NCBI RefSeq assembly: GCF_041435195.1 | Contig: NZ_CP108106.1 | Location: 2,666,001-2,730,000 of the forward strand | DNA length: 64,000 bases | Source of the DNA: Streptomyces sp. NBC_00224 | GTDB lineage: Bacteria > Actinomycetota > Actinomycetes > Streptomycetales > Streptomycetaceae | Direction of reading: 5' to 3' | Part shown: piece by piece, positions 27,058-35,030 of the stretch | Position numbering within the stretch: position 1 is the first letter of the stretch | Layout: each line of letters begins with the position of its first letter | Position numbers and translations under genes: made by a program | Notes under the pieces: model-generated | What the model was told of the DNA's origin: nothing | What the model saw: the letters and a program-made list of their open reading frames with translations, nothing else | Database searches by the model: none

Positions 27058-27717
27058 ATGGCTGATGAATCTTCACGAACTCCCGTCACCGCGGCCGATG
27101 TCGAGCACGTCGTACGGCTCTCGGTCACCGCACTGCGGGCGGGGCTTGCCGCGGACTGGAGCGTGAAGGCCGGTTCCCTGGAGTGGGACTGCTGGGAGAC
27201 CGTCGAGCACCTCTCGGACGACCTCTTCGCGTACGCCGTGCAGCTCGGCCCGCAGCAGCCCCCGCTCGACGGCGAGGTGCCGTACCTGTGGGAGGCGAAA
27301 CGTCCCGGCGGGCCGCGCAACGCGGTGCACGCGGACCGCGCGGCCGGGCCCGCCGGGCTCCTCCAGACCCTGGAGGCCAGCGGCGCCCTGCTGACCGCGA
27401 TGGTCCGCACGGCGTCCCCGGACGTCCGCGCCCACCACGGTTTCGGCAACTCGGACCCGGAGGGCTTCGCGGCGATGGGTGTCGTGGAGACGCTGCTGCA
27501 CACCTACGACGTGGCGGCGGGCCTCGGGGTCACCTGGGCGCCGCCGGGCGGGCTGTGCGACCGGGTGCTCGCCCGGCTGTTCCGCGAGGTTCCGGCGGAT
27601 CCGGACCGGTGGCGCGTGCTGCTGTGGGCCACCGGCCGGGCGGATCTGCCGGACCTGCCGCGCCAGGAGTCCTGGCGCTGGTACGGAGAACCGCTCAGTG
27701 GCGCAGCCAGATCCTGA
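27058..27717 (+). CDS. DinB/maleylpyruvate isomerase-type mycothiol-dependent family protein
   Basis: A 219-residue cytoplasmic protein with the four-helix-bundle pattern of the DinB / mycothiol-dependent maleylpyruvate isomerase group: an early WDCWETVEHLSDDLFAYA segment and AMGVVETLLHTYDVAAGLG later, with His residues placed as possible metal ligands. No specific substrate can be given. The ATG at 27058 follows the ect terminator closely, so its promoter must lie in or after that hairpin. The 3' end overlaps the convergent acetyltransferase gene by 23 bp. Confidence 0.75.
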   Translation: MADESSRTPVTAADVEHVVRLSVTALRAGLAADWSVKAGSLEWDCWETVEHLSDDLFAYAVQLGPQQPPLDGEVPYLWEAKRPGGPRNAVHADRAAGPAGLLQTLEASGALLTAMVRTASPDVRAHHGFGNSDPEGFAAMGVVETLLHTYDVAAGLGVTWAPPGGLCDRVLARLFREVPADPDRWRVLLWATGRADLPDLPRQESWRWYGEPLSGAARS

Positions 27718-28408
27718 GCCCGCCGACCGGGGTGAACCCGGCGCGGACGGCGGCCGCGAGGTCGTCGCCGCTCTCGTAGCCGACCACGTCGAGGCCGGGC
27801 CGGTGCCGGGCGAGCGCGCCCAGGCAGCCGGCCCAGGCCGCGTCCAGGTCGCCGTCGGCCGCGAACAGGTTGGAGACGCCCACCACCGAGGCGCCCTCGC
27901 TGGCGACGGCGCCCGCGACGATCCGGCCCGCCGCGTCCCGCGCCGCGAGGAACGCGTGGGAGCCGTCGGCGAGGAGCGCGGCCGGGAACAGTCCACTGCT
28001 GTCCCCGTCCGACCACGCCTGCTCCCACCGCGCCAACTCGGCTTCCGTGCGCACGAGTTCCCACCCTCCCGCGCCCGTCTCCGGCGCGGGGCGGTGGATC
28101 CACTGGGCGTCGAAGAGGACCTCGAAGCCGTCGGCCGTCAGGTCGAGAGCGGCGAAGCTGTCCTTGACCGAGGCGCCCGGTGAGGCGTCGATCCGCTCCA
28201 CGATCTCGCGCGGCCCGGCGCCCGGGTCGAGGGTCACCGCGTCGGGGTAGAGCGGCGGGGTGCGCTGCGCGCTGGTCCAGGCGCGGGGGTCCCACTCGCC
28301 CGTGATGCCGTGTGCACGGCAGAGCGCCGCACACCAGTCGGCGTTGTTGCGGGCGGCGGCACGCACCCGTACGTCCTGCTCGATGTCGCTCTCGATATCC
28401 CTGGTCAC
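27695..28408 (-). CDS. GNAT-like acetyltransferase domain protein
   Basis: A 237-residue protein. The C-terminal half (about 125-237) resembles a degenerate GNAT fold, with FLAARDAAGRIVAGAVASEGASVVGVSNLFA and LDVVGYESGDDLAAAVRAGFTPVGGLRIWL. The N-terminal half is not recognisable. The conserved acetyl-CoA loop is weak, so activity is uncertain. The GTG start codon and ribosome site lie within a 14-bp inverted repeat (28401-28445), which could limit initiation. Converges with the preceding gene. Confidence 0.7.
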   Translation of the reverse strand: MTRDIESDIEQDVRVRAAARNNADWCAALCRAHGITGEWDPRAWTSAQRTPPLYPDAVTLDPGAGPREIVERIDASPGASVKDSFAALDLTADGFEVLFDAQWIHRPAPETGAGGWELVRTEAELARWEQAWSDGDSSGLFPAALLADGSHAFLAARDAAGRIVAGAVASEGASVVGVSNLFAADGDLDAAWAGCLGALARHRPGLDVVGYESGDDLAAAVRAGFTPVGGLRIWLRH

Positions 28409-28445
28409 GGCCCGATCCTCCCCCGTAGGACCGGGCCGTGACCAG
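28401..28445. promoter_or_regulatory. Inverted repeat enclosing the acetyltransferase start codon
   Basis: Perfect 14-base arms CTGGTCACGGCCCG (28401-28414) and CGGGCCGTGACCAG (28432-28445). In the leftward mRNA the GTG start is in the stem and the GGGGGAGG ribosome site is in the loop. On the rightward strand it is followed by GGGGTTTTT and could end transcription reading through from 27.7 kb. Confidence 0.55.
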
Positions 28446-28461
28446 GGGTTTTTCGCCCGGC

Positions 28462-29547
28462 TCAGACGACGAGGGCGGCGTCCAGTGCCGGGTAGTCGAG
28501 GTAGCCCTTGTCGTCGCCGCCGAAGAAGGTGGCCGGGTCGGGGGCGTTGAACGGGCCGCCCGTCTCAAGGCGCTGCGGCAGGTCCGGGTTGGCGAGGAAG
28601 AGCGCCCCGTACGAGAGCAGGTCGGCGGTGCCGTCCTCGATGAGCGCGAGCGCGTCCGGGCCGGTGGGGCCGTCGGTGGCCGCGTTGAGCACGACCGTGC
28701 CGTTGAACAGCTTGCGCAGGGTCCCGGTGAGCTCGCGGAGCCCGGGGCCGCCCTCCAGGATGTGCAGATAGGCGAGCCCGACGGTCTCCAGCTCGCGCAC
28801 CAGCGCGGTGTACGTGGCCTCCGGCGCGGGCTCGCTGATGTCGTTGTAGCCGTTCGCGGGCGAGATGCGCAGGGCGGTGCGGCCCGCGCCGATCTCGGCG
28901 GCGACGGCCTTGACGACCTCGACGGCGAACCGGGTGCGGGCCTCGTCGGAGCCGCCCCAGCGGTCGGTGCGCAGGTTGGTGGTGGGCGCCAGGAACTGGT
29001 GGATGAGATAGCCGTTGGCGCCGTGCAGCTCGACCCCGTCGAAGCCGGCCGCGATGGCGTTGCGCGCCGCCGACGCGTACTGGCCGATGGTCTCGACGAC
29101 CTCGGCGTCCGTCAGCTCGCGCGGGGTGACGAAGTCCAGCGGGCCGTCGTGCGTGTAGACCTTCCCGGCGGCGGCAACCGGCGACGGGGCGACGTTGACC
29201 AGGTCGCCGGGCAGCAGGTCGGGGTGGCCGATGCGGCCGGCGTGCATCAGCTGGGCGAAGATGCGCCCGCCCTGGGCGTGCACGGCGTCGGTGACCTCGC
29301 GCCAGGCGGCGACCTGCTCCTCGCTGTGCAGGCCGGGGGTGTCGGGGTAGCCCTGGCCGACGGCGGCCGGCTGGATGCCCTCGCTGATGATCAGCCCGGC
29401 ACCGGCCCGCTGGGCGTAGTACGCGGCCGTGGACGCGGTGGGCGAGTTGCCCGGGCCGTAGGCGCGGCTGCGGGTCATCGGCGCCATGGCGATGCGGTTG
29501 GGGAGGCGGAGGCCGGGCAGGTCGATCGGGTCGAAGGCGGTGCTCAT
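28462..29547 (-). CDS. Old Yellow Enzyme family alkene reductase
   Basis: FMN-dependent NAD(P)H oxidoreductase of 361 residues that reduces electron-poor C=C bonds. Family motifs: RIAMAPMTRSRA near the N-terminus, GRIFAQLMHAGRIGHP, and FDGVELHGANGYLIHQFL with the substrate-binding His-x-x-Asn pair, then TNLRTDRWGGS. The C-terminal FMN-binding region follows. It is divergent from a MarR regulator, with a perfect inverted repeat between them, so it is probably derepressed by electrophilic compounds (inference). Confidence 0.93.
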   Translation of the reverse strand: MSTAFDPIDLPGLRLPNRIAMAPMTRSRAYGPGNSPTASTAAYYAQRAGAGLIISEGIQPAAVGQGYPDTPGLHSEEQVAAWREVTDAVHAQGGRIFAQLMHAGRIGHPDLLPGDLVNVAPSPVAAAGKVYTHDGPLDFVTPRELTDAEVVETIGQYASAARNAIAAGFDGVELHGANGYLIHQFLAPTTNLRTDRWGGSDEARTRFAVEVVKAVAAEIGAGRTALRISPANGYNDISEPAPEATYTALVRELETVGLAYLHILEGGPGLRELTGTLRKLFNGTVVLNAATDGPTGPDALALIEDGTADLLSYGALFLANPDLPQRLETGGPFNAPDPATFFGGDDKGYLDYPALDAALVV

Positions 29548-29570
29548 GACAGCTCCAGGGGAGGGTTATG

Positions 29571-29626
29571 TTGGTCGGCCAAGTAATTCGACGCGCTTCA
29601 CTGTAACCCATTGATTGGCCGACCAA
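29571..29626. promoter_or_regulatory. Likely MarR operator pair between OYE and MarR genes
   Basis: TTGGTCGGCCAA at 29571-29582 and its exact reverse complement TTGGCCGACCAA at 29615-29626, 44 bp apart. Each half is itself nearly palindromic, as expected for a MarR dimer site. They cover the short 93-bp divergent promoter region, suggesting autoregulation plus control of the reductase. Confidence 0.75.
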
Positions 29627-29640
29627 GGTAAAGTTGTGGC

Positions 29641-30174
29641 ATGACCACGGACGCGCGCAGCCAAGACCCCCTCTGTACGGAGTTGTCCCGCACCCCGGGT
29701 GCGGCGCGCGGCGGCCCGATCAGCCACGCCGTCTCACGGGTGGCCCGGCTGCACCGCGTCGCCGCGGGCCGGCTGCTGCGCGCGACCGGGCTCTACGCGG
29801 GCCAGGAGATCTTGATGATGCATCTGTGGGACGCGGGCGCGGTGCGCCAGTCCGAGCTGATCAAGGCGCTGGAGCTGGACCCGTCGACGGTGACGAAGAT
29901 GCTCCAGCGCCTGGAGCAGACGGGCCAGGTTCGCCGCCGCCCCGACCCCGCCGACCGCCGCGCCTCCCTGGTGGAGGCGACGGAGGCCAGCTGCGCCCTG
30001 CACGACGCGGTGGAGGCGGCGTGGAACGGCCTGGAGGAGAAGACCCTGGCGGGCCTGACCACGGCGGAACGCGCCGAACTGGCCCGCCTGTTGAACAAGG
30101 TGGAGGCGAACTTGTGCCCGATGGCGGCGGCGGAGTGCCCGTCCGGAGAGGGCGCTCCCCCGGCGGGTGCGTGA
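29641..30174 (+). CDS. MarR family transcriptional regulator
   Basis: A 177-residue winged-helix regulator. The DNA-binding core is VRQSELIKALELDPSTVTKMLQRLEQTGQVRRRPDPADRR (about residues 64-104), with the wing DPADRRASLVEAT. Flanking helices would form the dimer and ligand pocket. It is divergent from the Old Yellow Enzyme gene and probably binds the paired 12-bp sites between them. The 3' end carries a short polar tail and runs into dispersed repeat. Confidence 0.92.
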   Translation: MTTDARSQDPLCTELSRTPGAARGGPISHAVSRVARLHRVAAGRLLRATGLYAGQEILMMHLWDAGAVRQSELIKALELDPSTVTKMLQRLEQTGQVRRRPDPADRRASLVEATEASCALHDAVEAAWNGLEEKTLAGLTTAERAELARLLNKVEANLCPMAAAECPSGEGAPPAGA

Positions 30175-30296
30175 TTCACCTGCGGGTCGTGGTGGGCTGG
30201 TCGCGCAGTTCCCCGCGCCCCTTAAATGCGCCCCTCCGGGCCGCCCAGGGGATTGGCCGCGACCAGCCCAGCACGGTCCGCAGCCAAAATCCGGCC
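30175..30296. repeat. Composite hairpin repeat between convergent MarR and aminotransferase genes
   Basis: Fills the whole 122-bp gap. Carries TGGTCGCGCAGTTCCCCGCG with CCCCTTAAATGCGCCCC, GGGCCGCCCAGGGGATT, then GCGACCAGCCCAGCACGGTC: the shorter version of the family, lacking the C-rich block. Located between two converging stops. Confidence 0.8.
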
Positions 30297-31355
30297 CTAA
30301 AGCGCCGCGCCCAGCACCTCCAGCGCCCGGTCGACGTCCGCGGACGAGTTGTACAGGTGGACGGCGAACCGCAGATTCCCACCCCGCGCGGACGCGTACA
30401 CCCCGCCCCGCACCAACTCCGGCTGAAGGCCGTCCAGCCCCGGCACGGCGACGACCGCCGAGGACTCGGAGACGGCCCGGTGCCCCAGGTCGGCGAGCCC
30501 CGCCCGCAACCGCCCCGCCAGCGCCAGGTCGTGCGCACACACCGCCTCGATCCCCACGGCCTCAAGAAGCGCTAGCGACTCCGCGGCCGCGTGGTACGAC
30601 AGGAACGAGCCGGGCTCGTCGTAGCGCCGCGCGGACCCGGCGAGCTCCCGGACCGGCCCGTAGTTGTCGGACAGGTCCTCCGCCGCGAACCACCCCGAGT
30701 GCAGCGGCGCCAGCTGCTCCTGCGCCTCCTCCGTCACGGTGAGGAACGACGTGCCGCGCGGGCAGGCAAGAAACTTGAAACCGGCCGTGACCGTGTAGTC
30801 GTACGCGCCCGCGTCCAGGGGCAGCCAGCCCGCCGACTGGCTGGCGTCGAGGAGCGTACGGGCCCCGTGCGCGGCCGCGGCGGCCCGTACGGCGTCGAGG
30901 TCCGCGACCCGCCCGTCGACGGACTGGACGGACGAGAAGGCGACCAGGGCGGTGCCCGGCCGTACCGCCTCGGCCAGCGACTCCAGCGGCACGTACCGCA
31001 TCTTGAGGTCGCCGCGCACCGCGAAGGGCTGCACCACCGAGCTGAACTCGCCCTCGGGGGCGAGGACTTCGGCCCCGGCGGGCAGCGAGTGGGCGACGAG
31101 GGCGACGTGCACCGAGACCGACGAGCCGAGCGCGACCCGGTCGGCGCCGACCCCGGTGAGCCGGGCGAACGAGCCTCGGACGGCGGCGAGCGCGTCGAAG
31201 CTGCCCGCGCCCTCGCGGGTGCCCGCCAGGTTCTCCCCGGCGAGCCGCGCGATGGCGTCCACGGCACGCCGGGGCAGCAGACCGCAGCCGGAGGTGTTCA
31301 GATACGTCGTCTCGGGCGCGAACGCGTCGCCCGACAAAGGCTCCAGGATCTCCAT
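30297..31355 (-). CDS. Class V PLP-dependent aminotransferase / cysteine desulfurase-like protein
   Basis: A 352-residue fold type I PLP enzyme. Motifs: TTYLNTSGCGLLPRRAVDAI at the N-terminus, VAFSSVQSVDGRVADLDAV, LLDASQSAGWLPLD (Asp that contacts PLP) and VTAGFKFLACPRGTSFL with the likely PLP lysine in GFK. It resembles isopenicillin-N-epimerase-like or SufS-like proteins without a clear substrate. ATG at 31355 is preferred because AGGGTGGG precedes it; an in-frame start at 31397 adds 14 residues. Its stop borders dispersed repeat. Confidence 0.87.
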   Translation of the reverse strand: MEILEPLSGDAFAPETTYLNTSGCGLLPRRAVDAIARLAGENLAGTREGAGSFDALAAVRGSFARLTGVGADRVALGSSVSVHVALVAHSLPAGAEVLAPEGEFSSVVQPFAVRGDLKMRYVPLESLAEAVRPGTALVAFSSVQSVDGRVADLDAVRAAAAAHGARTLLDASQSAGWLPLDAGAYDYTVTAGFKFLACPRGTSFLTVTEEAQEQLAPLHSGWFAAEDLSDNYGPVRELAGSARRYDEPGSFLSYHAAAESLALLEAVGIEAVCAHDLALAGRLRAGLADLGHRAVSESSAVVAVPGLDGLQPELVRGGVYASARGGNLRFAVHLYNSSADVDRALEVLGAAL

Positions 31356-31468
31356 GATCCCACCCTGCGGTCCCCCCGCCCCGGGGTCAATCGACAAAAG
31401 GCGGAGGGAACCGTCAACGGTTGCTTACGGGTTGGGCCGAGACAGCCGACGCCACGCCCGTACGTACG

Positions 31469-32188
31469 TCACGCGCGCGGGACCTCGCACCCGTCCGGGC
31501 CGCACGCCTCGCCCTCGGCCGAGGCGGCGCCGAGCGTGGCGAGGACGGGCGTGTGCTCCTGCCAGGCCTGCTCAAGGGCCTGCGTGAACACCTCGGCGGG
31601 CTGGCCGCCGGAGATCCCGTACTTGCGGTCGACCACGAAGAACGGCACCGCGCTCGCGCCGAGCGCGGCGGCCTCGGCCTCGTCCGCGCGCACCTCGTCG
31701 GCGTACGCGCTCTCGTCGGCGAGCACAGCCTTCGCCTCGTCGGCGTCCAGGCCCGCCTCGACGGCCAGCTCCAGCAGGACGGCGGCGTCGAAGACCGAGC
31801 GCTCCTCGGCGAAGTTGGCCCGGTAGGCGAGGTCGAGCAGCGCCTCCTGGCGGCCCCGGGCCTTGGCGAGGTGGAGCAGCCGGTGGATGTCGAAGGTGTT
31901 GCCGTGGTCCCGGCCCTCGGTGAGGTAGCCCAGCCCCTCGGCGTGCGCGTTGGAGGCGACGTGCTCCTCCATGCCCCGGGCCTCGTCCAGGGTGCGACCG
32001 TACTTCTCGGCCAGCATCGGGATCACCGGGCCGACCGCGTCCTTGGCGCGGTTCGGGTCGAGCTCGAAGGAGCGGTGCACGACCTCGATGCCGTCGCGGT
32101 GGGCGAACTCCGCCAGGCCCTTCTCGAAACGGGCCTTGCCGATGTAGCACCACGGGCAGGCGATGTCGCTCCAGATCTCGACGCGCAT
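31469..32188 (-). CDS. DsbA family oxidoreductase, FrnE type
   Basis: A cytoplasmic 239-residue thioredoxin-fold protein. The redox pair is Cys11 and Cys14 in DIACPWCYIGK, followed by the helical insertion and the cis-Pro segment GASAVPFFVVDRKYGISGGQP. This layout matches FrnE-type 2-hydroxychromene-2-carboxylate-isomerase-like proteins. A second cysteine pair, CGPDGC, lies in the tail, as reported for some FrnE proteins. ATG at 32188 gives the standard N-terminus MRVEIWSDI; an upstream start at 32233 is in frame. Confidence 0.9.
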   Translation of the reverse strand: MRVEIWSDIACPWCYIGKARFEKGLAEFAHRDGIEVVHRSFELDPNRAKDAVGPVIPMLAEKYGRTLDEARGMEEHVASNAHAEGLGYLTEGRDHGNTFDIHRLLHLAKARGRQEALLDLAYRANFAEERSVFDAAVLLELAVEAGLDADEAKAVLADESAYADEVRADEAEAAALGASAVPFFVVDRKYGISGGQPAEVFTQALEQAWQEHTPVLATLGAASAEGEACGPDGCEVPRA

Positions 32189-32270
32189 GTCACTTCTCTC
32201 GGATTCTCTCGGGGGAGGTTGTATCACTTTCAAGTATTAGAACGTACGGGGCGGCCGCCGCATTCCCCGG

Positions 32271-33314
32271 TCAGCCCACCGCGGTCGTCTCCAGCCTGCT
32301 GAAGGTGGCCCGGTACGAGCTCGGGGTCAGACCGGTGCGCCGGACCAGATGGGCGCGGAGCGAGTCGGCGCTGCCCAGGCCGCTGGCCTCGGCGATCTGG
32401 TCCATGGCGAGCGCGGTGGTCTCCAGGAGCTCCTTGGCCCGCTCGATGCGCTGGTGCAGCAGCCACTGCAGCGGGCTGACCCCGCTCTCGGCGTGGAAGC
32501 GGCGGGTCAGGGTGCGCACGCTCACCCCCGCGTGCCGGGCCAGGTCGGTGAGGGTGAGCGGCTTGTCCAGGTTGCGCATCGCCCAGCCCCGGGTGTCGGC
32601 GCAGACCACGCCCCGCTCGGCGGGCAGCGGGGTCTGGGTGAACTGGGTCTGCCCGCCGGGCCGCACCGGGGCGACCAGCGCGGCCCTCGCCACCTGGTTG
32701 GCGACGGCGGCGCCGTAGTCGGTACGGATGACGTGCAGGCACATGTCGATCCCGGCCGCGTATCCGGACGAGGTCATGACGTCCCCGTCCTCGACGTAGA
32801 GGACATCGCCCTTGAGGTCGAGGGTCGGGTAGCGCCGGCGCAGCTCCTCGGCGAGCTCCCAGTACGTGGTGGCACTGCGCCCGTCGAGCAGTCCGGCCTC
32901 GGCGAGGACGAAGGCGCCGCTGCAGATGGAGGTGATCCGGGTTCCGTCGGCGGCGGCCGCGCGGACGGCCTCCACCATGCGCGGGTCGGGCACATAGCGC
33001 TGCCCCGTCCCCGCGACCAGGACGGTGTCGGCGTCCGCCACGGCGTCCAGGCCCCGGCCCACGTACAGATCGAGCCCGCCGGTGGTGGCGACCGGGCCCG
33101 GCTCCGGGGTGCAGACGGTCAGCTCGTACCCGGGGGCACCGTCGATCTCCACCTTGGCGAAGAGCAGCTCGGGGATGGCGAGGTTGAACATCGATACGGG
33201 GGAGGGCGCGATGACGACGACGCGGTGGGGCCGCCACGGGGCGGACGGCCGGTCGGTGGGCTTGCCCTCAGCGGGCTGCCGGTCGGACTTCATGGCCAGA
33301 ACCTCCGGGTGCAT
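32271..33314 (-). CDS. GlxA family transcriptional regulator (DJ-1/PfpI-like domain plus AraC HTH)
   Basis: A 347-residue regulator. Residues about 30-200 form a DJ-1/PfpI-like class I amidotransferase fold with ITSICSGAFVLAEAGLLDGR, the nucleophile-elbow Cys being kept. Residues about 240-340 hold the two AraC helix-turn-helix motifs (DLARHAGVSVRTLTRRFHAE and QIAEASGLGSADSLRAHLV). It is divergent from an MFS efflux gene across only 49 bp and is the obvious candidate regulator of it. A second in-frame ATG at 33293 would shorten the protein by seven residues. Confidence 0.9.
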   Translation of the reverse strand: MHPEVLAMKSDRQPAEGKPTDRPSAPWRPHRVVVIAPSPVSMFNLAIPELLFAKVEIDGAPGYELTVCTPEPGPVATTGGLDLYVGRGLDAVADADTVLVAGTGQRYVPDPRMVEAVRAAAADGTRITSICSGAFVLAEAGLLDGRSATTYWELAEELRRRYPTLDLKGDVLYVEDGDVMTSSGYAAGIDMCLHVIRTDYGAAVANQVARAALVAPVRPGGQTQFTQTPLPAERGVVCADTRGWAMRNLDKPLTLTDLARHAGVSVRTLTRRFHAESGVSPLQWLLHQRIERAKELLETTALAMDQIAEASGLGSADSLRAHLVRRTGLTPSSYRATFSRLETTAVG

Positions 33315-33363
33315 GGCATTCAGGCCACTACTCTAACCGGCTGCGGTTCGTCAGGCTGAGGGC

Positions 33364-34770
33364 ATGCCATCCAACGCCGTACGCCAACCCGTCCCCTCCG
33401 CCGACCAGTTGACCACCGACCAGTTGACCGCCGACGGGTCGATACGGCCGAAGTCGCCCCGCTCCACCTCCCCCTCCCCCGGCCTCACCCTCGCCGCCGC
33501 GCTCCTCGGCTTCGCCCTGATCACGCTGGACGCGTCCGTGGTGAACGTGGCGCTGCCCGCGATCGGCTCCGACCTGGGCGGCGGGATGTCCGGGCTGCAG
33601 TGGGTGGTCGACGCGTACACGCTCGCGTTCGCGGCGCTGATGCTGTCGACCGGCGCCTTCGCGGACCGGATCGGCTCGGCTCGGGCGTACGCACTGGGCA
33701 CGGTCGTCTTCGTCCTCGCCTCGGCCGCCTGCGGCCTCGCCCCGGACCTGGGGGTGTTGATCGGGGCCCGGGTGGTGCAGGGCGCGGCCGCCGCCGTGGT
33801 GCTGCCCGCCTCGCTCGCCCTGGTGCGCCAGGCGTACGCGGATCCGGCGCGGCGGGCCCGCGCGGTGGCGCTGTGGGCGGCGGGCGGCTCGGTCGCGGTG
33901 GCGCTCGGCCCCGTCGCGGGCGGGGCGCTCACCACGGCCTGGGACTGGCGCGGGATCTTCTTCATCAACCTCCCGCTGGGCCTGGCGGCCCTGGCCCTGA
34001 CGGCCCGCGCCCCGCGCTCCGAGCGCCGCCCCGCGCCGCTGGACCTGCCCGGCCAGCTGACGGCGGTGGTGGCCCTGGCCGCGCTCGCCTTCGCCGTGAT
34101 CGAGTCCGGACCGGTACGGGTGGTGGCGGGCGCGGTGGCGCTCGTCTCCGGATCGGCCTTCCTGCTGATCGAGTCGCGCGCGGCCCATCCGGTCGTCCCG
34201 CTCGGCCTGTTCCGTACGCCGACGGTCGCGGTGGCGGTCGCGGTCGGCGCGGCGGCGAGTGTGGCGTTCTACGGAGTGATCTTCGTCTTCTCTCTCTACT
34301 TCCAGCGGGTGCGGGGGGAGTCGGCGCTGGCGGCGGGACTGATGTTCCTGCCGATGACGGCCCTGATCCCGGCGACGAACGTCCTCTCCGGCAAACTCGC
34401 CAACCGCTACGGCCCGCGCCGCCCGATGATGATCGGCCAGCTGGTGGCCCTGGCGGGCCTGCTCCTGCTCCTCGTCCCCGACGAGCACACACCCACCCTG
34501 CTGGTGGCCTTCCTCCTGATCCCCCTGGCCCTCGGCTGCGGCCTATCGATCCCGGCCCTGACCGCCGCGATGATGGAGTCCCTGCCGCAGGAACGGGCGG
34601 GCCTGGCGGCGGGCGTACTGAACGCGGCGCGCCAGGTCGCCGGGGCGCTGAGTGTGGCGATGTCGGGGGCGCTGGTGGCGGGGGGATTCGTGCCCGGGAT
34701 GAGGGTGTGGCTGGTAGTGGCGGCGACCCTGTTCGCGGGAACGGCGGTCGCTACGCGGCGGCTGCGGTAG
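33364..34770 (+). CDS. MFS transporter, DHA2 (EmrB/QacA) family
   Basis: A 468-residue membrane protein with about 14 hydrophobic segments. Motif C-like GLTLAAALLGFALITLDASVVNVALPAIG and the DHA2 WVVDAYTLAFAALML segment are clear, then GAFADRIGSARAYALG (motif A). The family expels drugs or metabolites by proton exchange. It is divergent from the GlxA-type regulator. The stop leads straight into dispersed repeat. Confidence 0.9.
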   Translation: MPSNAVRQPVPSADQLTTDQLTADGSIRPKSPRSTSPSPGLTLAAALLGFALITLDASVVNVALPAIGSDLGGGMSGLQWVVDAYTLAFAALMLSTGAFADRIGSARAYALGTVVFVLASAACGLAPDLGVLIGARVVQGAAAAVVLPASLALVRQAYADPARRARAVALWAAGGSVAVALGPVAGGALTTAWDWRGIFFINLPLGLAALALTARAPRSERRPAPLDLPGQLTAVVALAALAFAVIESGPVRVVAGAVALVSGSAFLLIESRAAHPVVPLGLFRTPTVAVAVAVGAAASVAFYGVIFVFSLYFQRVRGESALAAGLMFLPMTALIPATNVLSGKLANRYGPRRPMMIGQLVALAGLLLLLVPDEHTPTLLVAFLLIPLALGCGLSIPALTAAMMESLPQERAGLAAGVLNAARQVAGALSVAMSGALVAGGFVPGMRVWLVVAATLFAGTAVATRRLR

Positions 34771-35030
34771 CCCTCCGGGGGGTGCGGGATTTGTCTGCGG
34801 GCCCGGTGGGGGCTGGTCGCGCAGTTCCCCGCGCCCCTTAAGGCACCTCCAGCCCCGGCCAAATCCAGCCCCTCCGGCGTTTGAGGAGCGGGGTCCGGGG
34901 CGGAGCCCCGAAGCGGGGTGCAGGGGGCGGAGCCCCCGCAACGGAGGTCCGGGGGCGCAGCCCCCGGGAAACCCCACCTCCACCCCCACCCACCCCCGGA
35001 GGGTTTAGGGAAGGGGCGGGGTGGGGAGCT
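34771..35030. repeat. Composite hairpin repeat between convergent MFS and aldehyde dehydrogenase genes
   Basis: The fullest intergenic copy. It reads, left to right, TGGTCGCGCAGTTCCCCGCG, CCCCTCCGGCGTTTGAGGAG, CCGGGGCGGAGCCCCG, GGGGGCGGAGCCCCC, GGGGGCGCAGCCCCC and the block CCACCCCCACCCACCCCCGG up to CTTCCCTAAACCC-type sequence on the other strand. Its reverse complement aligns with the copy in cobB. The last 26 bp (35005-35030) also encode the C-terminus of the aldehyde dehydrogenase. Confidence 0.9.
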
